Source: Tanytarsus gracilentus (taxonomy: Eukaryota > Arthropoda > Insecta > Diptera > Chironomidae). From it: 64,000 nucleotides of DNA. Within the stretch, counting starts at the first letter, position 1; each line of letters opens with the position of its first letter. Below are positions 1 to 13,646 of this stretch, piece after piece. Below the pieces are notes generated by a model. It saw only the letters and a program-made list of their open reading frames with translations, was not told where the DNA came from and searched no databases. The DNA lies in contig JAXRKN010000040.1 of assembly GCA_038502055.1 (NCBI GenBank), forward strand, positions 5,766,001 through 5,830,000, given 5' to 3'. The translations under genes were made by a program, and so were the position numbers.

Positions 1-973
1 AAAAATTTATTCAACCTTTATTCAGTTTATTTGGATGCATTTTTTTTCACTGTCTAAATAATTTATTTTACAAATTTTGACATGTCACAAATAAATGAGC
101 GCAGTCATTATATTTTTACCCAAAACTTTGTATTTTAGCCAATATATTTTAGAATGAATCTGTTTGATTATAATGTTTTAAACAAGATATGTACACAATT
201 CATTTTACATAATTCATTTTATTTTTTAGAGAAAAAAAATTTCTTACTGCAACCTTTAGTATAAATTAAATTTTAATATTATTTAATGGTAGTCAATATA
301 CGGTTTATGTTATATCATTAGTGAGTCAATCGCTTGATGTCAATATTGACTGTTCAATAATCTTTGTACCAATTTTATGTGATTTCAATTTATGTGTCAA
401 TTGAGGATGTTTTTGGAAAGAAACTATAAAAATAAAATGAAAAAAAAATTGAAACCTTATACCAAAGAATATAGATTTTAAATTAAATCAAGACAAAGTT
501 ATACAATTTAAGTTTAAAATAATTATGAATTAATTGTTGGTTGGGTGTGTTAAGCTTATTTCATAATTTTTTTTAAAAAAAATTTACCACCACTCGCATG
601 GCGATAAATTTTCTCAAGAAAATATTTTTTTTTTATCGGGTTCTCTTGCAAAAGAAATTTCGGCTCATGAACGTATTTTGATAAAAAGGAAAAAAATCAC
701 TGAACTTGTTTTTCATCAACATACTATTTGGAATGTCAGAATTTATCAACTCCTAGTGGAAAATTAAAATATTTTTTTGAATTAGATTCAAACACTTTTT
801 TTACAAAGTTTTAATAATAAACAAAATAGAAAATTTGTACTCAATGAAACTATTATAAATAATGTCAACTCATTGCTAGACACTTTTTCCTATTGCACAT
901 GTTAATAATTATTTATTATTATTAAAGAATTAGTTTGATAAAGCGAAAAAAAATTGTCAGAGCCTAAATTTCT
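1..973. other. 3' flank of the vein-like gene
   Basis: No coding sequence is recognised here. On the minus strand the canonical polyadenylation signal AATAAA lies at 912-917, about 57 bases past the vein stop codon, so the segment just below 974 is its likely 3' UTR. The rest is AT-rich with no convincing open frame. Confidence 0.5.
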
Positions 974-3900
974 TTAGCAATAATAAGTTCCCAAATATTT
1001 CTCACATTCTTGTTGTTTTGGGTACGTACTCGGTGTAATGTTTGTCGTTTTGTCGATGCACCTTTCACCGGTGAAGCCTTCAATGCAGCTAAAAATATTC
1101 CAAAAAATTTAAACGATTAAAAAAATCACTTCTAAGGATAATTCCAGCACTTGATATTTCAACTTTTATCTCTGAAATATCATCGTCTTTGGAAAATCTC
1201 TTTCATCTCATGCACACTCAGAGAGAAATGAAAAGATTATAAACACAGATTTACAGATATATATTTAAATGCGGTTTCAATTCTTTTTTTAAAAAGAAAA
1301 TACAGTCTCGAGATGGTAAAAGAAGATTTTAATTTTTAAAAACTAAAATTCTTCCAATAAATCTTTAAGGAGTTTTAAATTTTCTCCTTAATCGCATAAA
1401 TGACTTGATTCAAAATGTGGAGAGAGAAAATTTGGTGAGTGTATTTAAAGAATTTTCCTCAATAGTTATTTATGAGTTTAAGATTTCTGCTTTTACCTCG
1501 TAGCTATTACACATGCAGTGTTTATTTACAGATAATTAATTAACCTGAGTTTTCTCTTTTTTATCTGCTTTCAAAAAGTCTATTTTTCTTCTGTTCTTTT
1601 TTTTCTGTAAACATTATCATACACAATTTTCTTCTCCTTTAGATTCACGACTGGGGGTCGACTTCATAAGAAAGTTGATCACACCGAAAAAGTGAAGAGA
1701 AAAAAATTGATGCTTTCAACATCAATTCACACTTTTGATTTTCAAAGGATTTCACTAAAAACGCAAAGATAAACTTTAGATTATTCAATTTTAGACAAAT
1801 TTTATTCTTGACGAGTAGGACAAATACGAAGTATTGCAATATGTGAATCATCACCTTAAGAAAATGCACACGAGCTCGCATGTTCAAATTTTCAACTGCT
1901 TTTCTTCTTTTTTACATATTCTTTGCATACTCTGGCGGGTAGAGAAAATAAGAAAAGGCAGTCTAAAGAGAGTAAGATCGCAGCGCGCTTTTCGGTGAAT
2001 GTTTAAAAATAAATAACACCGCGCTAGACTAAACAAAAAAAAATAAAAATTTCCATGGAGCATTTTTTTTCACTTTAACAAGGAGTAAGAGAAAATACGA
2101 TTATTATTTGTATGCATGGCGAAACGATCTTTAAATTTTTACTCAATATTGTCGCCACATGATCATATGATCATACTACTGCTGGTTACGAGCTGCGTTT
2201 ATGAGTGCAAAAAATTGAATCTTGACAGTCATATCGGTATATATTCGATCGTATTTTTGGTGCGAGGTGATGATCGCGATTTTCCATCACTTGATCGTTT
2301 TTTATGCCACGCGAGTGTCTCTCATTTCTATCTGCATTCATGTAGGCGAGTTGTAAGGCAAGTCATAAAAAAATACGTCGGTCTTGAAAAATAATCTTTC
2401 TTCATCACGAATATATTAAATGAATGTGTTTTTCGTGCGAGATATTAAATAATAGCTCATCTTGGTGAGGACTTGCTACAGATTTTTTTTCGCTTCACAA
2501 TTTTCCTTTCTTAATTCCTTAAAATTAATTTACTGCATTTAATTGTTCAAATTAGGATAAAAATTAATGTCGCAGTTGTGTTTGAGTAAAAAAATGAAGA
2601 TCACGCCCGTCACAAATAAATCACGCAGTCGAGGAAAAGCTTAGATCATTAAATTTTATTCTGACGACACATTAATGTCATTTAATGCTTCACATGCGAA
2701 AAAAATTTTGCGTATAAAAACTGGCGCATCGCTTTTATTAGTCTGTCAATTTAAAGCAATTTTTTTCACGATTAAAAGTTTTACAGTCTTTAAAAATTAA
2801 TTTTTTTTATACTATTTTTTGTGGATAAAAATAATTGTGACTATGTGGATACATTGCATGGAGAAGGACATCTTCAAAATTTTGATGACTCATTTTAAAA
2901 AAAACGCAAAGAGATCTTCATATATTTTAGCAGTGGCAGGAGTAACATTTCAGATGAAGATCTCAGCTCGAAAAACAATCGCTAAAAATAAAAATTTTCT
3001 TCTTTAAATTTTCTTTTTCTCTTGCGAGTGTTTATGAAAAATTGATCATCTCTCTATTCGGGCTCGATGTTATTTATTCTACTTCTTTCAATATCCACAT
3101 CACTCATCAATTGACTTCTTCTCCTTTATCGCTTCGTGCGGCTGCCTGCGAATTACTCTCTGCTAAATTTTTGTTTGGGAATATATACACGCAATGTGAG
3201 AAAATTTGTGCAAGTTTCATCTAATAAAAGATGAGTACACAAAAAACGTTATAGTGGGCGGACCAAATGGTTATCAAAGTTATACACGAGATGAAGTAAG
3301 ACATTGAGAATTATAATTTGCTTTATACTCACTTGCACGACACTTCTTCAAGTACTTCAACAATCCAGCATGTACCTCCATTTAGACAGTATCCTTCGTA
3401 CTTTTGTGGACACTCATTTACTCTTCCTTCGTTTGAGAATTTTACTGCAATAATTATAGAAATAATTTGTCGAAAGTTTTCTATCTAATGGATATTTACT
3501 CGGTCGATCGCTCGTCAAGGAGTTGATAGTTAAAGTAATAAATTTTGAGACTGGTTTCTTGATCAATTTATTTTTGGCTCTACATTCATATCTTCCGCTA
3601 TCGGATGCAACAGCAGATTTAATAATGAGATCAGATCTTCGTCTGAATAAAGTAAAAAAAATATCATTAACTGTTAAAAATGTTATGTTGAGCGAAATTT
3701 TCTTACCTTGTATGGACGAATTCGAATTTTGTCTTATTTCTATTGATAGATCGGCCATCTTTAAACCATGTCACCTTTGGTGCTGGTTCGCCATTCACCC
3801 TGCAAGTAATTTTCACTCGCTTGCCTTCTTTTGCTGGCTCCTTAGTAAAATTGTGATCCAACTGTTCTATGGAAGCATTTTTACCTGTAAAATAAAGATA

Positions 3901-6900
3901 ATAAAATTATTATTAATTGCGAAAAAAATAACTTTTCATGAGGAGTAGAAACAAACAATCGGAAAAGATTTTCTTCTTTGCGCGTGTGAATTGTGAACAT
4001 GCGTTAGTATTTACGCCGAAAAAAAAGAGGGTTGAGTTGAATGATCTCGCGTGTGCGTGTGATTCGCAATAAATCTTAAAGTTGCTTTCAACATAAAAAA
4101 AAACTTTTCATAGCTTCATCCTTTTGTATCACCAAAGATTATAATTTTTAACAGCATTTGTTTACTCAAAATTGAAACAATTTTATTTATCTACACAAGA
4201 GAAGGTGATGAACAAAATTAACTTAGTATAGTGTTCTTGTCAATAGAGACAGTAAGAGACTTAGTCACTCATTGGCAAGCGTCTTTAACGAGTCTGTGAA
4301 AAATGTTCAATGATTCACTCGTTCTCTCTGTGTAAAGATTTTTCATTCACTAATTTTTCATTTTGAATAGGTGTTCTTTTACTTTTTGAACGTACTATGT
4401 TGTAGTAAAATAATTTGAAAATTTAAGTTTGTAGATTAAAATTTTGGACCAAATGATTTAAAACTCTGAAAACTGCTTTTTTGGATTCACTGACGATGAT
4501 TCAAAAATTGTCGAATAGTGAAAAGCAACCTGTGACTTCTCTCGCGCAGTGTCAAGCTTCACCATCACCACCGCCTTGAGGCGAGACACTCGTCAAGCTT
4601 TATTTACTATCCTCCTTATTTTCTGCCGTGTACACATTTTGGTTTCATTTTTATTTATTCAAAAAAATATAGGTCATCGTATTTTAACTGACTGTGTGAT
4701 TTTCTTCTTTTCTTTTTATCTTATTTTTTGACTTCGGGGTGATCGCAATTTTCCTCGCTACGAGTAGTGATGAGTGAATTATTTTGCGAGCTAGATTTTT
4801 TCTCTCATATATAAGCTAGTCAGATAAGTGCAATGAGTTAAATTAATTCAATTTAAATTGATCATATTCAGATGCAAAAGAAATAAAGCATGCTCCTTTG
4901 GGAATGCTACACAATGGCGTTTTATGTTGTCTAGAAAAGGAATCACAACATTTCTAACTGTAAAAATGCAACATCAAAGTATTTGTAAATGCAAGAAAGG
5001 GAAAACGAAATTCCAAAAAGGTGCATGTTTAATAACTTAAATATTTTCACATGGATACTCTTGGTTTGTGTGTGAGCACAAAAAGAGAACAGTAGCGGCA
5101 AGGCAAAGCGCATTTGAACGCAAGAAGGATCGCAAAAAAAAACAATTGATCGCATTTTGAATTTTAAGCAGTCAGCCACAAAACGGAATCCCACATGCCG
5201 TATGCCGTCTTCAAAGATATCGAAAACAATCAAAATTATATGTAACACACAATTCAAATACAGTTAATGTTTGTGATTTCCTCAACGAATGATTTATTTT
5301 AAATTGATTCAATGCTAAATTCTAACTTTTCCCTTATTATTTTTTCCGCCATCAATTATTTGGTTGAAGGGCGAGGGAGAAGTTACGGTAGCAAGTGCAC
5401 ATCATGAGAACGTAACAAACTATATATAAACACACATAAGAGGAGCGTAAAGGGAAAACAAAAATGGATAAAAGTGCAACAGAAATGATTGTTTTAAAAA
5501 CAAATCGTGAAAATTTAAAAACAGTTTCACATGGATAAATGCATAAATGGGTGCACTATATTTGGCACAGAAGACCTTCTTCTCGGTCCGCTCAAACAGT
5601 GTGTGAAACCTTTTTCAGTCCACTCATGGGACTCTCTTGTGTGTAAGTTGTCGTCGCCGCCAAAATCATCAGAAACATTTCTTCTTGCATTTTTATGGGG
5701 CCGCGTTGTCGTAGTCGAAAAAAAAAGTTACACAATGCAATCGCCTTATTTAAGAGCATCCAAAGTAGCAAACCCTCAAAAATACATCGATCTATCTCAC
5801 GATCGACCAGCAATCGAAACAAATTCATTATTTTCTCCTCAAAAGGGAATCCTCTGTCTGGTCATTGCGCGACATTTCGTAACATATTTGGAGTCGATTT
5901 CTTTCCTTCAACAGTATATCAAGAGCAGTCGTTTCTTTTCGGAAAAATTTCGACAAAATTCAAAAAGGAATAAAATTTAAATTTCAAATCTTTCATTGTG
6001 CTCTCTTTTTTCATTGCATTCTTTTCTTCTGCATTTTTTGGACCCCAAAAACTTTTACCAACCGCAAATGATATTTTTTAAAAACTTTAACAAGCAACTT
6101 TTAATCCACCCTTCTATATGAGTCAATGCAAGTTTTAAAAGCGTTAAAAAAGTATCAAGCACGAGTCTTCGCGACGACAATAAATTTATAACAGTGACTA
6201 ATAATTTTCACATGAAATGTCATCTAATTCTTCTTCATTGCATTCAATCATTGAATTTTAGCGATCGATGCCAAACAAACTTTTTTAAAGCAAGAGATGA
6301 GGTTTGATTTTCTTAATTAGATTGATAAAAGATATGAACAATAATTAAGAGAAATTATTTCGGTATCTGATGAGAAATTGTTACTTTGTTTTCATTTAAT
6401 TAAGCAGTTCAGTGTGACACATTTAAGTGCAAACCATCAAAGATAATTGTTAATAAACAAGTCGTTCATTCGTCCACTTTAAAGAGAGCATTCTTGGCAC
6501 AAGAGGTACTTGTTGGGATAAAAAATATATATTTGTATATTATGTAGCGTTTCTTTCAAGTGGAAAATGGCAAAATTAATGCTATAAGAGCAAAAAAGAT
6601 ATTTTAGGTCTCGAATTTTTCATCTTCAAATACTGCCCGCTCACACTTTTAATCATTTCAATTTAAGTAAGGACAATTTGTTAAAGGATAAACTTGTTTC
6701 GAGTTGAATGAGTGTACAAAATTGTCCAAAAAAAACTAAGAAAATGTTTCTAATTAGTAATTACCTGTTCAAGTAAATTCAACTTTTGACTATTAAATAA
6801 ATAAAATTATTTTTTAAGGGATTTTTGAAAATTTTTAAAATCAAAATTTTTTAATAAAAACTGACTGAAAATGTAAATTAATTATTGTTGGATTTCTTTA

Positions 6901-9900
6901 AGGTTAAAAAACTTTAAAAATATAAAAAAATCGAATCTTTTCTTTACCTTTTAAAGCCCGTAAATAATTTTAAAGTTTTTGTAAATCCAACAAAGTCATC
7001 AACAATTGTTAGTCGGATAATTATTTAAAAATACAAAAAATATGAATGGTTTGCCCCTTTTCAATTGATTTTGTTGCGCCTCTGAGTTGGTGAACTTCCA
7101 ACATTAAAAGTTTAAATGAGTTAAAATAAAAGTTATAGAAATAATGAAAAGTGAGTTGCGAAGAATAATAAAAAAGTGAACTTTTCCGCTTCTTTGCACA
7201 GAAAAAGAATAACAACATTACCGTGTGCTCTTCTGTGTGGCGTTGTATAGTGGGAAAGTTCTCAGATCTTTACAGTCACTTAGACAATTGAGTCAAGTTG
7301 TTAAAAATTGACGCGACCAGCACGCAGCAACAAATGAACACGGAGAAATAGAAGAATGAATATTTTCTGGCCACCTTGAAACGCTTACAAAAAAAGTTAA
7401 TGTGGCTCTATTTTTTTTAAAACATTTTGATTTTAAATTTAACAATTTCCAGAAATCTTTTTCTTGTTTTAAATTTATTTCTTTAATTTGTTTTTGATTT
7501 TATTTTTACCATACATGGCTTAGTATAGTCAAACGAAATTAAACGCTGCTACTTGTACATTATTTTTTTTGTGACAAAGAGACATTAGACTTGATGGCAC
7601 GGCACTTTTAAACCATACCGATTTATTTATTCATTCTAATTTTATATGCTTTTTACCATTTTATAACAAAAATTAAACACGTATTGCTCATTTGAATTCA
7701 GTTCTTGAACTTTTTCTTTTTCGTTTCTTTCTATAAAATTTTTAAGATATTTAAAGACGTGTAAAAACGTGAGTTTTGAATCAAATTTGAGCTACTAACA
7801 AGAAATTTTGCGATGCGTCATAAAAATCACTGACTAGAAATTTCACTTATCTACTTACGGTTTTTTGATTTCAAAGTTAAACTTAAAAATAATTTTTTCG
7901 ACATCACGCTTGTGTGTAAATTAAAATAAATCGAAATTTTCTTAAACTCAATCTTTCGAAATATTACCACTATATGTTTTAACATCTACATTATTAAAAC
8001 TTTTAATTTAAACAAATGGAATTTAAATTTGTAACTTATTAACTTTGTTTTTTGAGCCCCTATTTTCAAACGATACGAAAAAATAAAATCAGGAATATAA
8101 TGTTGATTTACAAAAGAATTAAATCTTTGGATTTTTTCTAGATAAAATTTATAAAATTAACGAAATTTTATTAAAAAATATGTTTTGCATAAAAAGTTAT
8201 AAAAAAGTTCTTCTTGCGGTAGAGTGCACCGCAATGCATAAGGGCACACTTTGAGGAATGTATGGAGGACAATATTTAAATGCATAAATAAGAGTTCTCA
8301 TTGCTGGGATCATAGTACATGGAAACGGCAATAAACATCGGTGTTAAAAAATCCAGAAGAACGACGAGAACAGAAAAAAACTATTATGTAGGTAAGAAGT
8401 AACAAAATAATTTTTAAACTTTAATGCACTCGTTTGGCATGTGGTTTAAAAGTATGTGCATTATTTTAATGCATAAATGTCACACACTTTTTGCTGCTCT
8501 AATGTAAAAATTCAAATGGGCAATTTCAATTGTATCAAATAATGAGTTGTGCAATCATAATCATCTTCATCATTCTCATAATGCCTCAAACACAGTGGCA
8601 TCTGCAAAAGTAATTCATCGCCAATGCCACATTTCAAGTTTTTTTTCGCAACATTTCATAAAGTTCTTTAAAGTAATTTTCAGATGACAAAACGATTTGT
8701 GGCCTTATCGGAGAAAGAAAGATATCTTTAATGTTGCATTTACCGGCAGGAAAGAGATTTTGAGGTAAAAAATTATCCTTACTTCCGGTCTACCCCGGTT
8801 TTGAGTTGAAAAGAAACTAAATTTTAGGAATTTTATCTTCCGAAGGGAATTCTTTCGAAAAAAATTGTAGTGAAATAAAAAATAAAAATTTAAACTTTGC
8901 CATGATTTTAAAAATTTCTCTGCTCTCATAATTTATGTTGATGAGTTCTAAGAAACCGATCCAAAATTGAATGTAAAAAAACATACGCTCTTTAATTTAT
9001 GGACATGTCACATACGCACAAACGCGTTTATTCTCAATTTAGATATGTTGCAATAGCAGTAGTAGATTCATTTATTTATGTTGTTTAAGATTGGCGCGCA
9101 TAAATGCTGTTATGTACATACATATTTTCGCTTACGTTCAGATTGAGTATAAAGTATTGCATAGTAGCCTGGTGGCTTTCTATAAAATCCCATTTTAGGA
9201 CAAAAACATAAACAAACCATTCTTATATAGACATCGATGATTCCAACTTGGTTCGGTTCAAGTTTTTCTTTCTTTTTCTCTCTTTTTTTTCGTATAGTTA
9301 CTGCACTTATCGCATATCCGAAAGGAGCGCATATGAAATAGTAAAAATATTATTGATGATAACGCTGTGCTCTTTTATTTTTGTGTGAGCTCATATTTAA
9401 ATTGATCATGAACTATAAACTATTCGAAATTAAAACAGAAATAAAATGTTTCTACTCCGCTGAGTGTTTAAATTATAAACTAAAACTCACCATATTTTTC
9501 GCTTACACCTATCTCTACATCTTTAGCAGTACGACTGATTTTCCTAATTGGTTGTCCTAGTATTGTAAAATTACTTAAGCCTATTTGTTTGACAAATAAA
9601 AAATATATCTTTCCCTGTTCAAGTTCATCACGTACAAAACCACGATGTCGAAATTCTTCTCGATAAATGTCACATTCACTGGCATTTTTATATGCAAACT
9701 GGAGACGCACTTGCTTTGGAAGTTTAAAATTTATCTGTTGCTTGTACACTTGAATTATTTCGACCGTCGCTGAGAAGTTGGTTGTACGGTCAGTGGTCAT
9801 AGATTTTATTTTGCCTTCAAATACTGTTGGAGCTTCATAAGCTAGAGTACGAGGATCTCGTGCAGAACAATAACGGCCTTTCTTCTCTCTACCCCTTCCA

Positions 9901-10601
9901 TTGCGTCCTCCTCCTCCTCCACGTGTTCGAGGAACGAGATGAGCTGTACTGTGCGTAGGTAATGATGACGACGATGACATACGGTGATGGATAGGATTAC
10001 TATGATGGTTGTAACGGGATTCACGACGATTTCGATTACTTGTTAAGGAAATGTTGCTTCTGAGCTCATTCAATACTTCATTTAAATTTTCTTTTCGATT
10101 ATTCTGGTGATGTTTATTATTATCACTAAAATTTTCATTATACTTATGGTGCAGTAGAATATTGTGATCAATAATTTGGTGCTTGAGAGTTTCGAGGCGA
10201 GAAGACGACGACGACGACGACTGAGGTGGCAGCAAGTGTTCGCCCGAATGAGGATGTTGATGTAGAATTCGCTGCAGGAGGAATTTTTCCTTTCGATGTG
10301 TCTGAATTCTAGATCTTTTCTCTTTCATTCGCAGTTCCCACTGCTTCTGCAATGCCACCACATGCTCAACATTTTCCTTCTCCTTTGAACTTTGATCATG
10401 ATCATTTGTGATAGAATACGACAATGGTACTCCGTCAAAAAAGTTTGAGGACGATGGTGAAGACACAGATTTGAGATTAAACGGCGCTAGGTGCATAGCT
10501 GATGCACCGCAACACCAAAAAGTTAATAATGAACCAACTGCAAGCAACAGATACATGAAAAAGTTGATTAGACTCCATTTGCGCAAAATGTGCGCATTCA
10601 T
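974..10601 (-). CDS. vn: Vein-like secreted EGFR ligand (neuregulin family)
   Basis: Five coding exons join in phase: 10601-9491, 3884-3707, 3642-3500, 3444-3333 and 1088-974, giving 552 residues (Drosophila Vein is about 620). Residues 1-36 form a signal peptide with a long hydrophobic core. Residues about 37-240 are low-complexity, rich in His, Asn, Ser and Arg. A conserved pre-Ig region (from RYCSARDPRTLAYEAP) follows, then one Ig-like domain with Cys398, Trp410 and Cys450 (motif DSGRYEC), then one EGF domain with six cysteines spaced C-x7-C-x5-C-x10-C-x-C-x8-C, ending GFTGERC. There is no transmembrane segment, as expected for Vein, which is secreted and activates the EGF receptor. The EGF domain is split between the last two exons (CN|C). 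The last exon continues for 27 residues with two extra cysteines. Intron 1 is 5.6 kb. Identification rests on the signal, Ig and EGF order and the characteristic pre-Ig block; fairly sure. Confidence 0.9.
3885..9490. other. Large first intron of the vein-like gene
   Basis: This 5.6 kb AT-rich stretch separates the signal-peptide exon from the Ig exons. It has no recognised gene. A moderately GC-richer patch around 5530-5850 is open on both strands but has no recognisable domain or splice context, so it more likely reflects base composition or regulatory DNA than protein coding. Confidence 0.5.
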
Positions 10602-13542
10602 TGCGTCTTTTGTTTAAGTTATCGCTCTCGTTCCGAGAGGAAGGAGCGACATTCAAAATCACTTGGTGATGATATTTATAGTGTGATAAGTTCTATTATG
10701 ATTTGAATTTTGAGGTTTTTTTTTCACTGGAAGATTTCTTTAAAATAATTTCCTATGACTTGGTGTAGTGATGACTTTCAGTTGTTTTGTGGCAAGGACT
10801 CGATGACGATATTGCAGCAAGAAAAATATTTCCCGTAATTTCATATTGAGATTTTAAGCCAATTTTTTTTCACAAATTTTATCTCACTAAAACACTCTTT
10901 TTTGTGCGATTTGAAGCTGTTTCTCGTAGTTTTCTTCAATTTTACGAAACACAACTGTTTAATTTCCATTTAATCATTTTTTCACTTTTATTTTTGTCTT
11001 ATTTCATCGTTGAAATTTAATTCTGCATATATAGAAGAAGAAAAAAATTAGCTGATAATTTTTAAGTGAGCTGGAGACATCGACAATTGAGAGAGAAAAT
11101 TTCAAATATTATTTAGTTTTGAAGTCGGTGGCGTTACATAATTTTTTTTTTCGGTGCGATTTTTGCATTAATATAAACTGTGTGACTCTTCTCAAGAGGA
11201 AGCATTAAAAATACATTGTCGTTCATCGCTCAGATCACACAAGCACAAGACATGATAGGAGGAGGAGAGGGATGAGAGAGCCAAGTGTATAAAGAAGCCA
11301 TAATTTACGGCAAAACGAAAGTTTCATTAATTTTAATTAATTTTCTTTCGCACATTTTCTCGCACTCGTTACAAACTCGGACTGGCTTTAAAAAATTTTC
11401 TTCAGCATTTTTAACATCAACATGCATAAATTTTTAAAAATTCTCAAAAAAAATGGAAAAGTTTCCACATCAGTTGAAAAAGTAACAGAAGCAATAGGTG
11501 TCTGACGATTATATCATTAAGAAACTGTTTATTGCTCCCTTGAGTGTCTGTTCAAGCGCACAACATGAAGCGACGTCCATTAATTTGGAAAGAAAAGTCG
11601 TGAAAAAATATGATTTTATTGTCGCGTTTCAACCCTCGGAAATGTGACATTTTTCACAGAATCTTTGAAAATTATACAACAAACTATTCAAAACTCGAAA
11701 CTTGAATGTGTATCTGATTTTGGATAAAAAAGAAGCTTTTTGAAGCTCATTTAAAAACCAAATTTGTAAAGATTAATTTTTTTTTGCACACAGTTTTTTT
11801 GTTGTTGCACATCTGCTTCACGCCTTTTCGCTTTAATTATGTCATTAACAGTCCCACTAAGCCTATGTAACAAGTTTTCACACTTTCTCACTCGCCTTCG
11901 ATTACTTTCAATATAATTCATCGCATGTACCCGAAAATAAGTTTTTCTCCTTTTTTCATGGCATGTATTTATCATTTTCACATACAACGGCGAGGCGAGA
12001 GAAAATAAGACGAAAAGTTAAAATTTAAATGGTCGATAGGAGATTTTCGTTTGAGTTTTTCTCACACTTTAAACTTTTTTCATTTCTACAATATCTTCTC
12101 ACTGTCAGTTTTTTCTCCTCTACTTGAGTTGAGTGAACATTAAAAATTTTCTCCCTCAACCCTTCTCTTTTTGCTCCATTGAAACATGATTCAAAAAAAT
12201 GTTACTTACACAAAGTAAATTTTAAATAGTTTCAAGTTTTTTAAAAAGTGTTTTTGCAATTAGTTATTTTTTTAATTAAATGATTGTCCCACAGATATAT
12301 AACAGAGAGAAAAAAAATTCTCAATGACTTAAACACATCAAGTTCATGCGATCACACTGCAAAGGCAACGCACATTTCTATTTTTCATTTGAAAATTTCT
12401 TCTACTTGATCTCAATTCTCATTTAATTTAAACTTCTTTTCGATCGCACACACACGAAAGATAATAAGTGAGGTGATGTATTAATTGATTTTCTCTGTCA
12501 CATCAACCAAGAAGTGTCATTTTTTTTAAGACTCTTTTCTCTTAATTTGGATTTTTTTTCTCTAATTTTCCGAAAATTTATTGTTCATCATAGAGAACTC
12601 AGTCACGGGTACAATAAATATATGAGGAGCACTTTTAAAATGTCGTGTAAGCGAGTTGAAACTACAAATTAAACTGAGAGAGAAAATTTTCTTTTCCTTC
12701 TTTGCTCCGAGTGCGCGACGAACGCGGAAATTTCATGCATGTGTATGTATATTCTATATTCTTCGGTCACTATATACATAATATGTTCTCATCAGTTTTA
12801 GTTATACACACACACAAATCATTCTCTTTTTTTCTCGACTACTAACTTTTGCCGACAATTTCCTTACTGAAATGAATGTTCTTCTTTTTAATGCAACGCT
12901 TTCTCTCTCTCACTCTCATATATTTTACTAAGTCTCTCCAATAAAAAAAAACTATCATCTTTCATTGCGAAAATTATCATACATAAAATTTTTCACGCGT
13001 GCTTATGTATTTTTTGCTTGTGTGAGTAATCATCATAGATTTTCCAATTGTTGCCGATCGATCGTGCACCCGATGAGCGTAGATGATGCGAGAAAGAAGA
13101 AACGTGTTTGGATGTATTCGTAAAGGATTATTTACCTTTATGTGTTCACAGGATATCGTTTCCTTCCTTTTTTTTCTCATTCCCAATCTCTCTTTTATTG
13201 CATTGATCATTCTCCCACAGTCTTCGTTCTCAAAAATGTCATCATATAGCTAAATTATTGGAGCCTACGGACATTCTTTTTCGTAAACCAAGATTAATAT
13301 ATAGAATCTTTCTTTCTCTTTGAGAAATTGTGTTGCTTAAAAAGTACATTAAAAAAATTACCATCTTAGCTCCATCACACAAAGTGTTTGAGTGAGTGAA
13401 TGAATGAGAGAATTTTTTTATACATTCGGCAGTGAGCAAGAATAAAAAAAGTCAAGCGAGTTGCGGGATGATCATGAGACCATAACGAAAAAAAAAATAT
13501 CAAGAATATATTCTCAACAAGGGCAATAGACAGTGTGTTGAT

Positions 13543-13646
13543 CAGGGGGCAGGAAACTTTTAAGTATATTCAAAAAATATTCAATAAAATTTTTGATAAA
13601 AATACATAAAGGAATTAAAATGTCTTTTCAAAAAATTCCGCCCCTG
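13543..13646. mobile_element. Possible hAT-like MITE relic
   Basis: A 104-bp AT-rich segment begins with CAGGGGG and ends with GCCCCTG, an imperfect terminal inverted repeat of the CAGGG type seen in hAT elements. No convincing 8-bp target duplication flanks it, so the call is weak. Confidence 0.2.

Noticed and set aside
2116..2394. 92-codon open frame on plus
   Set aside because: It lies inside a vein intron, has no domain, no splice context and AT-driven composition.
3523..3948. 141-codon frame on plus
   Set aside because: Antisense shadow of the two vein Ig exons, which have correct splice phases on minus.
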